Shown here piece by piece: positions 1-7,519 of a stretch of 64,000 nucleotides of DNA. Position 1 is the stretch's first letter. The number at the start of each line of letters is the position of its first letter. The stretch is from Pseudomonas thivervalensis (GTDB lineage: Bacteria > Pseudomonadota > Gammaproteobacteria > Pseudomonadales > Pseudomonadaceae). The notes under the pieces were generated by a model that was given only the letters and a program-made list of their open reading frames with translations, was not told the origin of the DNA and did not search any database. Made by a program: the position numbers and the translations under genes. The DNA lies in the NCBI RefSeq assembly GCF_001269655.1, contig NZ_LHVE01000012.1:186001-250000 (forward strand). The letters run 5' to 3'.

Positions 1-398
1 AGTATTTCGGTGTGTATCGCCGCCCCGGCTGGCAACCACCCGCAGCGGGCTCGCCTGTTGAACTGATCGACGTGCCATGGCTGAGCAGCGCCAAGGTGGC
101 GGTCGACTGGCCGGCATGGTGCGCCAAGGCCGGCACCCTGGGCTGGCTGGAAAATGCGCGTTTTCGGCGTTATGACGAGGAACAGCACGCCCTGCAAGCG
201 GCGATCGCCGGGCATGGGCTGGTGCTCGCCAGCAATGTGCTGGTTGCCGACGCGGTTGCGCGGGAGGAGTTGATTGATTACCGGCCTGAGGTTCGTTTGG
301 CGGGCGCGCGATATACGGTGGTGTGCGTGCCGGGGCGGGAGCGGCAGGTGGAAGTGCGGGCTTTTAGTGAGTGGTTGTTGGGGTGGAGTATTGGTTGA
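1..398 (+). CDS. LysR-type regulator, C-terminal fragment (cut by window edge)
   Basis: The reading frame is open from the first bases of the window (codons in phase from position 3) and stops at 398, so only the last ~130 residues are present. The segment looks like the second half of a LysR effector-binding domain: 'YRRPG' early, then 'ALQAAIAGHGLVLAS' where GcvA-like LysR proteins place the helix lining the effector cleft, and a closing 'FSEWLLGW' helix. The DNA-binding domain would lie upstream of the window, so the target genes cannot be inferred. Family placement rests on the overall pattern; the GcvA-like subgroup is an inference. Confidence 0.7.
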   Translation, partial: YFGVYRRPGWQPPAAGSPVELIDVPWLSSAKVAVDWPAWCAKAGTLGWLENARFRRYDEEQHALQAAIAGHGLVLASNVLVADAVAREELIDYRPEVRLAGARYTVVCVPGRERQVEVRAFSEWLLGWSIG

Positions 399-563
399 AT
401 TGGATCAGCATGAAAGATCGTTTGCTGTCCGATTAAAGAGCGGCTTTTTGGATCCCTGCATAGGAAGCCGCATCAGAGCGTAGGGTATGGACAGATTTGT
501 TCCTTTAGAAAAAGGCAGAAATGAAAATCTCGTCTCTGGTCCAAGCCTTGGTGGATTTGTACT

Positions 564-593
564 GATAGGATCCTGCTATCTTTTTTTGATAGC
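564..593. promoter_or_regulatory. triple inverted-repeat element abutting hicA start (candidate HicB operator)
   Basis: GATAG (564-568), CTATC (576-580) and GATAG (588-592) alternate just before the ATG at 594. The last pair forms GCTATC-N7-GATAGC with a T-only spacer and touches the start codon. HicB antitoxins with a C-terminal DNA-binding domain usually autorepress from such palindromes. The operator role is inferred from position and symmetry. Confidence 0.45.
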
Positions 594-857
594 ATGAGCG
601 AAATGAAGAACAGGCACCGGAAAATCCTAGAAGCGATCTACCGCACGCCAACCAGCGCGGCAGTAGTGTTTGCTGACATTGAGGCCTTAGTCGTTCATTT
701 GGGCGGCCAGATACTGGAGCGCCAAGGATCGCGGGTCAAGCTCGTGTTACGAGAGACCCAGTGGCGCTGCCATCGGCCGCATCCTGGAAAGGAAGCCAAG
801 AAGTATCAGGTAGAAGAAGCTCGAGAATTTCTCCAGCGGGCAGGAGTTGAACTATGA
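594..857 (+). CDS. hicA: HicA-family mRNA interferase toxin
   Basis: This 87-residue protein matches the Pseudomonas HicA subfamily: 'RHRKILEAIYRTP' at the N terminus, 'LGGQILERQGSRVKLVL' in the double-stranded-RNA-binding-like core, then 'HRPHPGKEAKKYQVEEARE' and a final helix ending 'QRAG'. Family members cleave mRNA when unbound. The classical GSxH motif is GSRV here, which I believe is normal for this subgroup. The stop overlaps the hicB start (ATGA, 854-857), implying translational coupling. A second in-frame ATG at 603 could also be used. The toxin-first order is the common hicAB arrangement. Confidence 0.85.
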   Translation: MSEMKNRHRKILEAIYRTPTSAAVVFADIEALVVHLGGQILERQGSRVKLVLRETQWRCHRPHPGKEAKKYQVEEAREFLQRAGVEL

Positions 858-1186
858 ACAGCATGACCTATAAGGGCTACACAGCCCGTGTTGAGTTTGA
901 TGAGCGTGACGACATCTTCGTCGGTCGAGTTCTGGGAGTACGTGACATCATCAGCTTTCACGCCGCCTCAGTGACAGAACTGCGCGCCGAACTTGCTAGT
1001 GCTATCGAGGATTATTTGGCGGACTGTGTCGAACAAGGGGTAAGCCCCGAGAAGCCTGCCTCTGGAAAGGTGATGCTGCGCATTCGTCCTGAAGTGCATG
1101 CTGCCGCGACCATTGCCGCCCAAGCTGCTGGCAAGAGCCTGAACCAATGGGCCGACGAGGTGTTTGAGCGCGCAGCACACGCCTGA
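854..1186 (+). CDS. hicB: HicB-family antitoxin with C-terminal ribbon-helix-helix
   Basis: This 110-residue protein has the HicB partial RNase-H-like fold ('YKGYTARVEFDERDDIFVGRV', 'SVTELRAELASAIEDYLADC', roughly residues 5-62), followed by a ribbon-helix-helix segment at about 70-108 ('GKVMLRIRPEVHAAATIAAQ', 'GKSLNQWADEVF'). The first part binds and neutralises HicA. The second should bind DNA and repress the operon, probably at the inverted repeats before hicA. It overlaps hicA by 4 bases and no further gene follows on this strand, so it is a two-gene cassette. Confidence 0.88.
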   Translation: MNSMTYKGYTARVEFDERDDIFVGRVLGVRDIISFHAASVTELRAELASAIEDYLADCVEQGVSPEKPASGKVMLRIRPEVHAAATIAAQAAGKSLNQWADEVFERAAHA

Positions 1187-1337
1187 CGATAAACCGGATG
1201 TTCCTGCCAGCCCACCCCAGGCCAAGAAGGAAAATCCATCCTCTGAATCTGTGGCCGTCCGAGCACAACGGATCCCTGTAGCGCCTTCAGCGCAGTAGAA
1301 CAGCGGAGCGCGACTCGCGCCCCTTCTTTCCTCGCCC

Positions 1338-1550
1338 TCAAGGAAGAGGCGGACTCGCCGCGAAATCCGTAGGGATATTGAGAAAGGAATGCCAGGCGTC
1401 TACAGCGTCATGATGCCGTTGGGCGGCATCTTCCCAAAAAGGACCGGATACCTCTTTCGCAGAAACCAACATCATCATCTTAATCGTCGCGGCATCCAGC
1501 TCTTTGAGAAGCTCATGGGATGTGGCCCTGAATTCTTCGAACGACGTCAT
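1338..1550 (-). CDS. small hypothetical protein (70 aa)
   Basis: A 70-residue acidic, helix-rich product beginning 'MTSFEEFRATSHELLKELD' with 'HHDAVDAWHSFLN' near the end. I do not recognise a family. Composition is protein-like (heptad-like leucines, no low complexity), whereas the overlapping plus-strand frames are arginine- and proline-rich shadows. The ribosome-binding site is weak (only a purine run before the ATG). It lies alone between hicB and the P-loop kinase gene, separated from each by about 150 bases. The product could be a short soluble helical protein, but expression is uncertain. Confidence 0.45.
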   Translation of the reverse strand: MTSFEEFRATSHELLKELDAATIKMMMLVSAKEVSGPFWEDAAQRHHDAVDAWHSFLNIPTDFAASPPLP

Positions 1551-1690
1551 TCCATTTGCCTCGGGCGGTGTTCACCGCCATTGAGGAATACATATTCCTC
1601 GATGAATGGAGTCCCCCCGGCGGCGGTAATTCCAAACGGTCGGACCGCCGGTCAATTCATTTCGAAGCCAACCTTCTACCGGTCCCAATC

Positions 1691-2197
1691 CTACTCCGTG
1701 GACAGAAATCGCTTGATGATCATCGAGATCGCCTGCGCCGCAGAGGCCATGGCTGTGTCTATGCAAAACGGAGCTTCGTCCCATGGCTCATATTCATGAT
1801 CCAGTACAGACTGCCAGGTGGGTGGCGTCAGCCCGGGAATGTCACCTTCCCTCGTTTCTACCCGGCGCTGATGTTCATGTTTATCGGAGCAAATCACTTG
1901 GATATTTACCAACCGACTACCCGCCCGTGAGGCAACTTCGCTCCACGCGGTTCGGCTGTCGAGGACTGGATTGACACAATCAACGACAACCGTGTGCCCC
2001 AAACGAAGATTACTCAGGGCCAGCTCATTGGCGACCATGTAGCCACTGCGCCCGACATCTTGCGCAAGCGCGCCAGAGTTCCGAATCGCCTGTTCAATCG
2101 TATCGATCCGCACGTACACGGCACCTGTCGTAGCGGCGAGGTCATTAGCGATAGTCGTTTTTCCGGTGCCGGGCAGGCCGCTGAAAACAATGAGCAT
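1691..2197 (-). CDS. AAA/zeta-like small P-loop kinase
   Basis: A 168-residue P-loop protein. Walker A is GLPGTGKTT directly after the N-terminal 'MLIVFS' strand, followed by 'VYVRIDTIEQAIR' and 'LRLGHTVVVDCVNPV', the strand-Asp layout of the gluconate-kinase/zeta-type nucleotide-dependent kinases (COG0645-like). The frame is open up to 2323, but the ATG at 2197 is preferred because AAGGAA precedes it and the P-loop should be N-terminal. It probably phosphorylates a small molecule; the substrate is unknown. It is divergent from the AraC gene with about 140 bases between starts. Confidence 0.72.
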   Translation of the reverse strand: MLIVFSGLPGTGKTTIANDLAATTGAVYVRIDTIEQAIRNSGALAQDVGRSGYMVANELALSNLRLGHTVVVDCVNPVLDSRTAWSEVASRAGSRLVNIQVICSDKHEHQRRVETREGDIPGLTPPTWQSVLDHEYEPWDEAPFCIDTAMASAAQAISMIIKRFLSTE

Positions 2198-2337
2198 TCC
2201 AGTTCCTTGAATGAATGAGTTAATCCAGTGTAGGCAGCAGCCCGTCATACGGCAGTAGAAAGCAAAAACCGCAAGAACGATCAAATGTTCTCCCCATGCA
2301 TTTGATAACGTCGCTTTCAGCATTCATGGAGACCGTC

Positions 2338-3195
2338 ATGCTGAATATCGAGAGGGCCCTGTGGTACATCGAGTTGGAGCTGGGATCCCAACTCGATCTG
2401 GGACGTGTCGCGCGCCATTGCAACCTGTCTCCCTTTGCCTTGGCCCGTTTGTTTGCGCTGTCGACGGGCTGGTCGGTGATGCGGTACATCCGTGCTCGGC
2501 GGTTGAGCCAAGCAGCACTGGCCTTGCGTCGAGGCGCGCCGGACATTCTGCAAGTAGCGCTGGATGCCGGCTACGGCTCCCATGAAGCGTTTACGCGCGC
2601 CTTCTGCGATCTGTTTGGAGTCACACCGAAGCAAGTGCGTGGGCACGAGGATGAACATCTCTCGCTAGTGGAGCCTTTACGTATGAAAGAAAGGAAGCTC
2701 ATAACACTCTCCGAACCTCGCTTTGAAACCAGGGCAGCGTTTTTCATCGCGGGTATGGGAGATCGTTTTACCTTCGATAAGAACGAAGGCATCGTCGGTT
2801 TGTGGCAAGCGTTTTCCCACTACCTGGGACGGGTCCCCGATCAGGTCAACAACTGGAGCTATGGCCTGTGCTGTAATCCTGGACTGGACGGTAGTTTTGA
2901 ATACATTGCCGGCACAGAAGTGTCCTGCGTAGAAAGTCTTCCTCCGGCTTTTCGTTATTTCAGGGTGCCGCAGCAAAACTATGGTGTGTTTCGACACCAA
3001 GGCCATATCTCGACGATCCATCAGACGTTCTTCACCATTTTCAATCACTGGTTGCCTGAGTCTGAATATGAGATAGCCGACGCGCCTGAGTTCGAGCAGT
3101 ACAGCGCGGATTTCGAACCCTCCCGAGGGAAGGGTTACGTGGACGTGTGGATACCGCTTGCAAGACGTCAAGCATCCGGTGTCATGGATTTATAG
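2338..3195 (+). CDS. AraC-family regulator with GyrI-like effector-binding domain
   Basis: This 285-residue product has an N-terminal AraC/XylS double helix-turn-helix (residues ~5-105, 'VARHCNLSPFALARLF' and 'VALDAGYGSHEAFTRAFCDL') and a C-terminal GyrI-like ligand-binding domain (~125-280, 'RFRVPQQNYGVFRHQGHIS', 'FEQYSADF'). This is the architecture of Rob/SoxS-type regulators that sense small amphipathic ligands. The start at 2338 has GGAGA five bases upstream; in-frame ATGs at 2296 and 2326 are alternatives. The nearest candidate target is the divergent P-loop kinase gene. The ligand cannot be read from the sequence. Confidence 0.85.
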   Translation: MLNIERALWYIELELGSQLDLGRVARHCNLSPFALARLFALSTGWSVMRYIRARRLSQAALALRRGAPDILQVALDAGYGSHEAFTRAFCDLFGVTPKQVRGHEDEHLSLVEPLRMKERKLITLSEPRFETRAAFFIAGMGDRFTFDKNEGIVGLWQAFSHYLGRVPDQVNNWSYGLCCNPGLDGSFEYIAGTEVSCVESLPPAFRYFRVPQQNYGVFRHQGHISTIHQTFFTIFNHWLPESEYEIADAPEFEQYSADFEPSRGKGYVDVWIPLARRQASGVMDL

Positions 3196-3224
3196 GTCTG
3201 ACCATCCAGTACGGAGCCCGCCCC

Positions 3225-3440
3225 ATGAGTTTTAATTGGCACAGTGATCAGCTCACAAGAGATACGCCAGTTTGCAAGGATTATCGAAACACACAGAACG
3301 TCCGCCGATTCATGGTGGAGCACTGCGGCGACAACTTTAAATTTGACCGAGACTTCATGGCCTGGATACGTGATGGCGCCCCTAAAACGCTCGGAGACGC
3401 CGTCGATGAGTGGCTGCTGCGCAATCGCGATGACCGTTGA
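3225..3440 (+). CDS. DUF6434 family protein
   Basis: A 71-residue protein with the compact signature of DUF6434: 'FNWHSDQLTRDTPV', 'YRNTQNVRRFM', 'CGDNFKFDRDFMAWI' and 'LGDAVDEWLLR'. The frame is open from 3147, but the ATG at 3225 starts exactly at the family's usual N terminus. In other bacteria this domain is sometimes fused to a SAP DNA-binding domain; here it stands alone. It follows the AraC gene by 29 bases on the same strand and may be co-transcribed. Molecular function is unknown. Confidence 0.78.
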   Translation: MSFNWHSDQLTRDTPVCKDYRNTQNVRRFMVEHCGDNFKFDRDFMAWIRDGAPKTLGDAVDEWLLRNRDDR

Positions 3441-3470
3441 TGAGCGGGCATCTCGTAAGCACTCTGATGC

Positions 3471-3671
3471 TCAATGAAGAACCCTGCGACTCTCCCCAAT
3501 CCGGATCCTGTCGAGCGCCCTGTTTAAAGCATCCAAGGCATCGAGCAGGGCTTTCGCCTCAGCTTCCCGACCGTCGCCCCAGAGGCGCTCTGCCATTTTG
3601 TTCAGTGCCTGGATGGAGCGCTCAATGTCAGCAGCCGTCGCTGCTTTGCTTTCCTGAAGTTTCTTTGGCAT
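3471..3671 (-). CDS. small helical hypothetical protein (66 aa)
   Basis: This 66-residue product starts 'MPKKLQESKAATAADIERSI' and continues 'LNKMAERLWGDGREAEAKA' and 'LLDALDALNRALDRIR', which predicts two long amphipathic helices. GAGGA lies upstream of the start at sensible spacing. No family recognised. It runs convergent to the DUF6434 gene, with a 30-base gap. The composition and the ribosome-binding site favour a genuine gene, but I have no homologue in mind to confirm it. Confidence 0.5.
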   Translation of the reverse strand: MPKKLQESKAATAADIERSIQALNKMAERLWGDGREAEAKALLDALDALNRALDRIRIGESRRVLH

Positions 3672-3806
3672 TGATTAGTCGTCCTCGGGCGCGTTGTTTC
3701 ATCAGCTTCGACGCGAATACATCGCGCGGCAGAACGCTAGGCTGGAGTTCCACACCTTTCACCGCCGATGCCCCGGTTAACCAACACTGGCAAACCCAGG
3801 ATCGCA

Positions 3807-4352
3807 CTACTTGGCTTTTGCGCTCTTGATGTCACTTATGATTTTCTGAGAAATAGCCTGAACCTGCTCTTGGGTCATGGCCGACATGACGCCTTCCCAA
3901 GCAGACGACGAGGTGTCATAGGTGCGAGTTCCAATCAGGCGACCCGATTTCAAGTCCGAGTAATCTGCACTGGAATTGACCCACGCATTCCCCACCATGA
4001 CCCCTGCTCCGTAACGAGCGCCTGGGGTCAGGTAACGAAAATTGGTCACGTTGATCTTGATACCAACACCGTCCTTGCTTGCCTGGCTTGATGCCTGAGC
4101 CTCTGTAAGCCTGTAACCGGCGCGAGTCGCTTCGACTTGCAGAGCGTCATTCCACTCCCGCTTCAAGCGAGGCCAGTCCTCGTTTTGTTGAACCTTGCTA
4201 TTCCCCTCAAAGTTTACGATCAGGTTCTGCTTGGCTGACTCCTGAATGACGAGCGTTTCAGTCCCGCCGCTTTTTACAGAGGCAGCGCATCCGCTCAACA
4301 TCAAAACTGCAACAGCACAGGACAGCGCAATCGAAAGCTTAGGTGTGTTCAT
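3807..4352 (-). CDS. DUF4410-type lipoprotein
   Basis: A 181-residue secreted lipoprotein. The signal peptide has a basic start, a hydrophobic core and the lipobox LSGC (Cys22), so the protein should be lipid-anchored in the envelope. The mature part ('LIVNFEGNSKV', 'LKREWNDALQVEATRAGYRL', 'INVTNFRYLTPGARYGAGVM') fits the DUF4410 family, whose members resemble outer-membrane assembly or envelope-stress lipoproteins. The longer frame to 4421 was rejected because the ATG at 4352 gives a canonical signal peptide. It is monocistronic as far as can be seen. Precise function unknown. Confidence 0.75.
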   Translation of the reverse strand: MNTPKLSIALSCAVAVLMLSGCAASVKSGGTETLVIQESAKQNLIVNFEGNSKVQQNEDWPRLKREWNDALQVEATRAGYRLTEAQASSQASKDGVGIKINVTNFRYLTPGARYGAGVMVGNAWVNSSADYSDLKSGRLIGTRTYDTSSSAWEGVMSAMTQEQVQAISQKIISDIKSAKAK

Positions 4353-4553
4353 TGAATTTCCATATCCACAAAATCGGTTGAGAGAGGCGTTAAATATCCC
4401 CGCCGAGCCAGATGGGCCCACACGCTGGACGCGCAGAATTTAGCACCATTGCTTCGCTGCTACGAGCCAAGGGCGGGAATCAGAACAACTGGGACAGCCC
4501 TCGATATTGCGTACATTATCTGCGGCCAAAATACCTTTTCATTTAAGTCCCAA

Positions 4554-5312
4554 TCAATTGGCAAGTGTCCGGGCAAAACGCTGAGTATAGATTGACTGGA
4601 TGTTTTCCCAGCGCAAGTTACGACGAGGACCTCCTGCAAGTGCCGCTATAGAACCCACCGCAATCGGCGGAAACCAGAAGGCTGAGGACAGACCGCGATT
4701 TGAGTTCACGTGTAATCGGACCGCCTCATAATCGTGGTCTGCCCGCGCTTTCCTTGCGTCCGCAGCCCACAAAACCATTGTCGCGAGTGACGATGAGGAG
4801 ATGGGGACAGACTCCGATTTGAACTCATGAGCACTTTCCAACCCACTGTAACGCCACCCTGCTGATGTTCGCTCCCTACGGGCTCGGCTCGTCAAGAAGG
4901 CACGAAAACGGCGGAAAAAATTTAAATTGGACCAGGCCATATCCAAGCGTGCCTGCACCATTTCATTTTTCGCCTGGACGATCTGCCCTGCCAAACTTAA
5001 CGCCCTTTTTTTGAATTCCCTGTGAAGCGCCTCCTCCTCGGTCTCGTTTCCCTGTGGCTTAACCGTCATCTCGGAAAATGTGAAAAGAACTTTGTCGCCG
5101 AGCACATAAAACGTGCCGCTACATTTTTGTATACCGCCTTGAAAGATAAAATCGACCGAACTGAACGCATGTTCGTCCGTGTTTACGTAATACAGCGGCT
5201 CACCCTGAAGATTTCGAACTATTCCGTCCTGATGAAGCCGCCCCAAGGGCGCCCCATCGCTGCCCCGGCCTTTGAAGACCAAGTACCGGCCGTTCGTGTA
5301 GTTGTACGGCAT
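4554..5312 (-). CDS. uncharacterised protein containing in-frame copies of a dispersed palindrome
   Basis: A 252-residue open frame. The N-terminal half (~1-140) is protein-like, with a beta-rich start ('YNYTNGRYLVFKGRGSDG', 'LQGEPLYYVNTDEHAFSS') followed by a long helix ('LAGQIVQAKNEMVQARLDMA'). I do not recognise it. The C-terminal half is unusual: codons for 'HEFKSESVP' and for 'DHDYEAVRLHVNSNRGL' coincide with a half copy and a full copy of a palindromic repeat that is non-coding elsewhere in this window (8764-8822 and 10432-10493). The last segment ('AFWFPPIAVGSIAALAGG') is hydrophobic. The tail may be a repeat-extended or remodelled terminus. GC is lower than in the core genes. Confidence 0.55.
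   Translation of the reverse strand: MPYNYTNGRYLVFKGRGSDGAPLGRLHQDGIVRNLQGEPLYYVNTDEHAFSSVDFIFQGGIQKCSGTFYVLGDKVLFTFSEMTVKPQGNETEEEALHREFKKRALSLAGQIVQAKNEMVQARLDMAWSNLNFFRRFRAFLTSRARRERTSAGWRYSGLESAHEFKSESVPISSSSLATMVLWAADARKARADHDYEAVRLHVNSNRGLSSAFWFPPIAVGSIAALAGGPRRNLRWENIQSIYTQRFARTLAN
4686..4743. repeat. dispersed palindrome, full copy inside a CDS
   Basis: Arms GGCAGACCACGATT-like (reverse strand) and GACAGACCGCGATT flank a loop beginning TGAGTTCACGTGTA. Arms and loop match the copy at 8764-8822 closely. It lies in frame within the 4554-5312 gene. Confidence 0.8.
4803..4828. repeat. dispersed palindrome, half copy inside a CDS
   Basis: GGGGACAGACTCCGATTTG followed by AACTCAT matches the left arm and loop start of the full copies at 4686-4743 and 8764-8822. 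The second arm is missing. It is also inside the 4554-5312 gene. Confidence 0.65.
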
Positions 5313-5425
5313 TATCGGTCCTCATCCCGAATAGACATCGAAACACATGGCTTGCCCATTCGCAGCTCATTCCTGGCCTTTTCCCACAACGCTATCAGGT
5401 CAGGCACCCCCCTGCTCATTTCTTC

Positions 5426-5986
5426 TCACGACCTGGACCGCCACGGTGAAAGAACCCCTTCGAAAAGCGAAAAGGCTCGATGCACGAAACGGTTGAAACG
5501 AGCGGCATCACGCCGCAGCCCTGCCTGTTGCCCCCCAATCAAGCACAAGTGGGCCACCTGCCCCATCACTTCTGCTTCGCCTGGCCTATGGGCCAAGCGA
5601 CGACACGTCCGTATCGCGAAGTCCAATCGTCGTGTGTCAACACGCTGCTGAAACTCGCCTACCAACGGATCGTGCAGCGACCAGGCTCGGATGGAAACTT
5701 CTCGCCCAGGTTGTTTCTCAGCGGCAACACTCAAGTAGCGTTTCAAGATTTCGCCCGCGCTACGACCCTGGGCCGCAAAAGCGAGCATGCGCTCCGTGTA
5801 GTCTTCTTCCCAAGCGGCCAGCAAGGTGCGAACAAAGTCTTCGCGATTGCGGAAATGGTGATAGAACGATCCGCGGGTCACATTCAATCGGCGCGATAGA
5901 CTCTCGGCTGACACGCCAATATGCCCTGTCTGGTCGAGGGCCTCGAAACCAGCCGCGATCCAATGGTGACGCGTTAGTTTTTCCAT
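5426..5986 (-). CDS. TetR/AcrR-family repressor
   Basis: A 186-residue TetR protein. The helix-turn-helix lies at residues ~15-50 ('GVSAESLSRRLNVTRGSFYH', then 'HFRNREDFVRTLL'), followed by an all-helical ligand domain ('VMGQVAHLCLIGGQQAG'). It starts 115 bases from the divergent DJ-1/PfpI gene, and a perfect 8-bp-arm palindrome sits between them at 6011-6031. It is therefore likely to repress itself and the DJ-1/PfpI-DUF2867 pair. The inducer is unknown. Confidence 0.85.
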   Translation of the reverse strand: MEKLTRHHWIAAGFEALDQTGHIGVSAESLSRRLNVTRGSFYHHFRNREDFVRTLLAAWEEDYTERMLAFAAQGRSAGEILKRYLSVAAEKQPGREVSIRAWSLHDPLVGEFQQRVDTRRLDFAIRTCRRLAHRPGEAEVMGQVAHLCLIGGQQAGLRRDAARFNRFVHRAFSLFEGVLSPWRSRS

Positions 5987-6010
5987 CCGTTATTTCGCTC
6001 CTTATTTATT

Positions 6011-6031
6011 GCCATACAGGCTGTGTATGGC
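6011..6031. promoter_or_regulatory. perfect palindrome between tetR-type gene and DJ-1/PfpI gene (candidate operator)
   Basis: GCCATACA-GGCTG-TGTATGGC has 8-bp perfect arms and a 5-bp spacer. It lies 25 bases before the TetR start and about 70 bases before the divergent gene. Arm length and location are typical of TetR-family operators; binding is inferred. Confidence 0.65.
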
Positions 6032-6100
6032 GCGCAACCGATCGATACCCTGCGAACACCAGCAAAGATGGCCGTTGCGTTTTGCACGCCAGCACTTTTC

Positions 6101-6757
6101 ATGGAGCTCGCCTTGAAGAAAATCGTCCTGGTTGCTTTCGACCAATTCACCGATATCGACCTATTCCTGATGTGGGACATCTTAGGCCGCAACACCGAGG
6201 ACTGGCACGTCCGAATATTGGGTTCCAGCCCTGTCGTACGATCGGCGCATGGCCTGCCTGTTTCGGTGCACGGTCCGCTTTCCGAGGCCAATAGTGCCGA
6301 CGCGGTATTGTTCGCCAGCGGCAAGGAAGGAATACCCGCCGCACTGGCCTCCCCGGATTTCCTGCCGTCGTTTGAACTTGACCCCAAACGCCAGCGAATC
6401 GGCTCCATCTGCGCCGGCGCTTTCATTCTCCAACGGCTTGGGCTGCTCAGCGGCCGAGCAACGACACACCCGGATGCACGATCGGGCTTGCAAGCCCTGG
6501 GACTTGAGCCCGTGGATCAACCTCTTGTATGCCAGGGCAACGTTGCAACTGCTGGCGGATGCCTTTCGGCGCTCTATCTGGTGGGATGGTTGGTTGAATC
6601 CTGGTTCGATGCCGACAAGCGCCGTGCGACATTGCTTCCTGTTCTGCCTGCCGGGCAGCAAGCGTTCTATGATGTATTGATCGGGCTCAGTATCCGACAA
6701 GGAGAAGTGGGCGCGCCCCAACAAGAAATGCGACATGGCATGTCATCTAATTGGTAG
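6101..6757 (+). CDS. DJ-1/PfpI superfamily protein (GATase1-like)
   Basis: A 218-residue DJ-1/PfpI protein. 'KKIVLVAFDQFTDIDLFLMW' is the N-terminal strand and acidic turn, and 'RIGSICAGAFILQRLGLLSG' is the nucleophile elbow with the conserved Cys, followed by 'ATTHPDA', the usual His-bearing segment. Members act as amidases, isonitrile hydratases or transcription factors; with no AraC domain here an enzymatic or stress role is likelier. ATG 6101 was chosen; GGAG just inside it could serve a TTG start at 6113, and 6068 is another option. It is followed by a DUF2867 gene 24 bases downstream and is divergent from the TetR gene. Confidence 0.8.
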   Translation: MELALKKIVLVAFDQFTDIDLFLMWDILGRNTEDWHVRILGSSPVVRSAHGLPVSVHGPLSEANSADAVLFASGKEGIPAALASPDFLPSFELDPKRQRIGSICAGAFILQRLGLLSGRATTHPDARSGLQALGLEPVDQPLVCQGNVATAGGCLSALYLVGWLVESWFDADKRRATLLPVLPAGQQAFYDVLIGLSIRQGEVGAPQQEMRHGMSSNW

Positions 6758-6781
6758 TTAGAACTCAGGAAGAGATCCCCG

Positions 6782-7306
6782 ATGCCCCGAGAATGTGAGC
6801 TCATTATGTCCGTGCCGGTCCCCTCGAGGTCCGGCGTCATCCACCTTTACAAGTCGACGAACCTGGCGGACGCCTTTGCGATTCAGCTCCCTGCGGGCAC
6901 ATCCAGCGATCCAGAGGTGCTAGCTCGATTCGTCCTTTCCCACCAGCCATCCTGGATCGGATGGCTCATGAAAATCCGGGACACTGTCGTTGCCTGTTTT
7001 GGGCTCAAGACAGCCAGGCATCTGGCAACACTTGCTCATCGGATTCAAATCTTCAAGGTTTACAGCACGAACCAGACTGAAATCGTGTTGGGAGAGGACG
7101 ACAAGCACCTCGACTTCCGCATATCGATCCTGTGTTCTGAAGAGGCAGAGCAAGAAGGCAGTCGCCAACTGGTTTTTTCAACCGTGGTCCAGTGCCACAA
7201 CCGACTGGGGCGGGCCTACATTTTCGTTATTGCCCCGTTTCATCGTTTGGTTGTTAAGGCGAGCCTGCGCCGTGCAGCGCGTATTGGTTGGCCTCTGGCT
7301 GCCTGA
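6782..7306 (+). CDS. DUF2867 domain-containing protein
   Basis: A 174-residue protein recognisable as DUF2867: 'HLYKSTNLADAFAIQLP', 'PSWIGWLMKIRDTVVACFGL', 'DDKHLDFRISIL' and the closing 'YIFVIAPFHRLVVKASLRRA'. The family is widespread and uncharacterised; the C-terminal hydrophobic-basic segment suggests membrane association. AGGAAGAG precedes the ATG. The gap to the DJ-1/PfpI gene is 24 bases, so the two probably form one transcript controlled by the TetR repressor. Confidence 0.78.
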   Translation: MPRECELIMSVPVPSRSGVIHLYKSTNLADAFAIQLPAGTSSDPEVLARFVLSHQPSWIGWLMKIRDTVVACFGLKTARHLATLAHRIQIFKVYSTNQTEIVLGEDDKHLDFRISILCSEEAEQEGSRQLVFSTVVQCHNRLGRAYIFVIAPFHRLVVKASLRRAARIGWPLAA

Positions 7307-7326
7307 GCCGCGACGCCGCAAACCCC

Positions 7327-7373
7327 GTGGCGAGGGAGCTTGCTCCCGCTGGGTGGCGAAGCCGCCCCAAAAA
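7327..7373. repeat. REP-like element (gtggcgaggga family)
   Basis: GTGGCGAGGGAGCTTGCTCC followed by a GC-rich arm pair (GGTGGCG/CGCC-like). It is the same core as at 13964, 23813, 27862 and 37770, and lies just downstream of the DUF2867 gene. Confidence 0.8.
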
Positions 7374-7519
7374 AAGGGATGGCGCGGTTATACAGACAAA
7401 CCGCATCAACCCGTTTACGACGGCTGCGCCGCCGAGGACAAACCATGGACCGTCTCATACCGTAGTCTGCCCCCGTTCTCCTCTTATGGAACGAGCGGCT
7501 TATAAGTCGCCCGTTTTCA

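Noticed and set aside
1389..1799. 136-aa plus-strand frame
   Set aside because: Overlaps two minus-strand frames with better protein composition; the product is a His/Arg/Ser-rich jumble without a ribosome-binding site.
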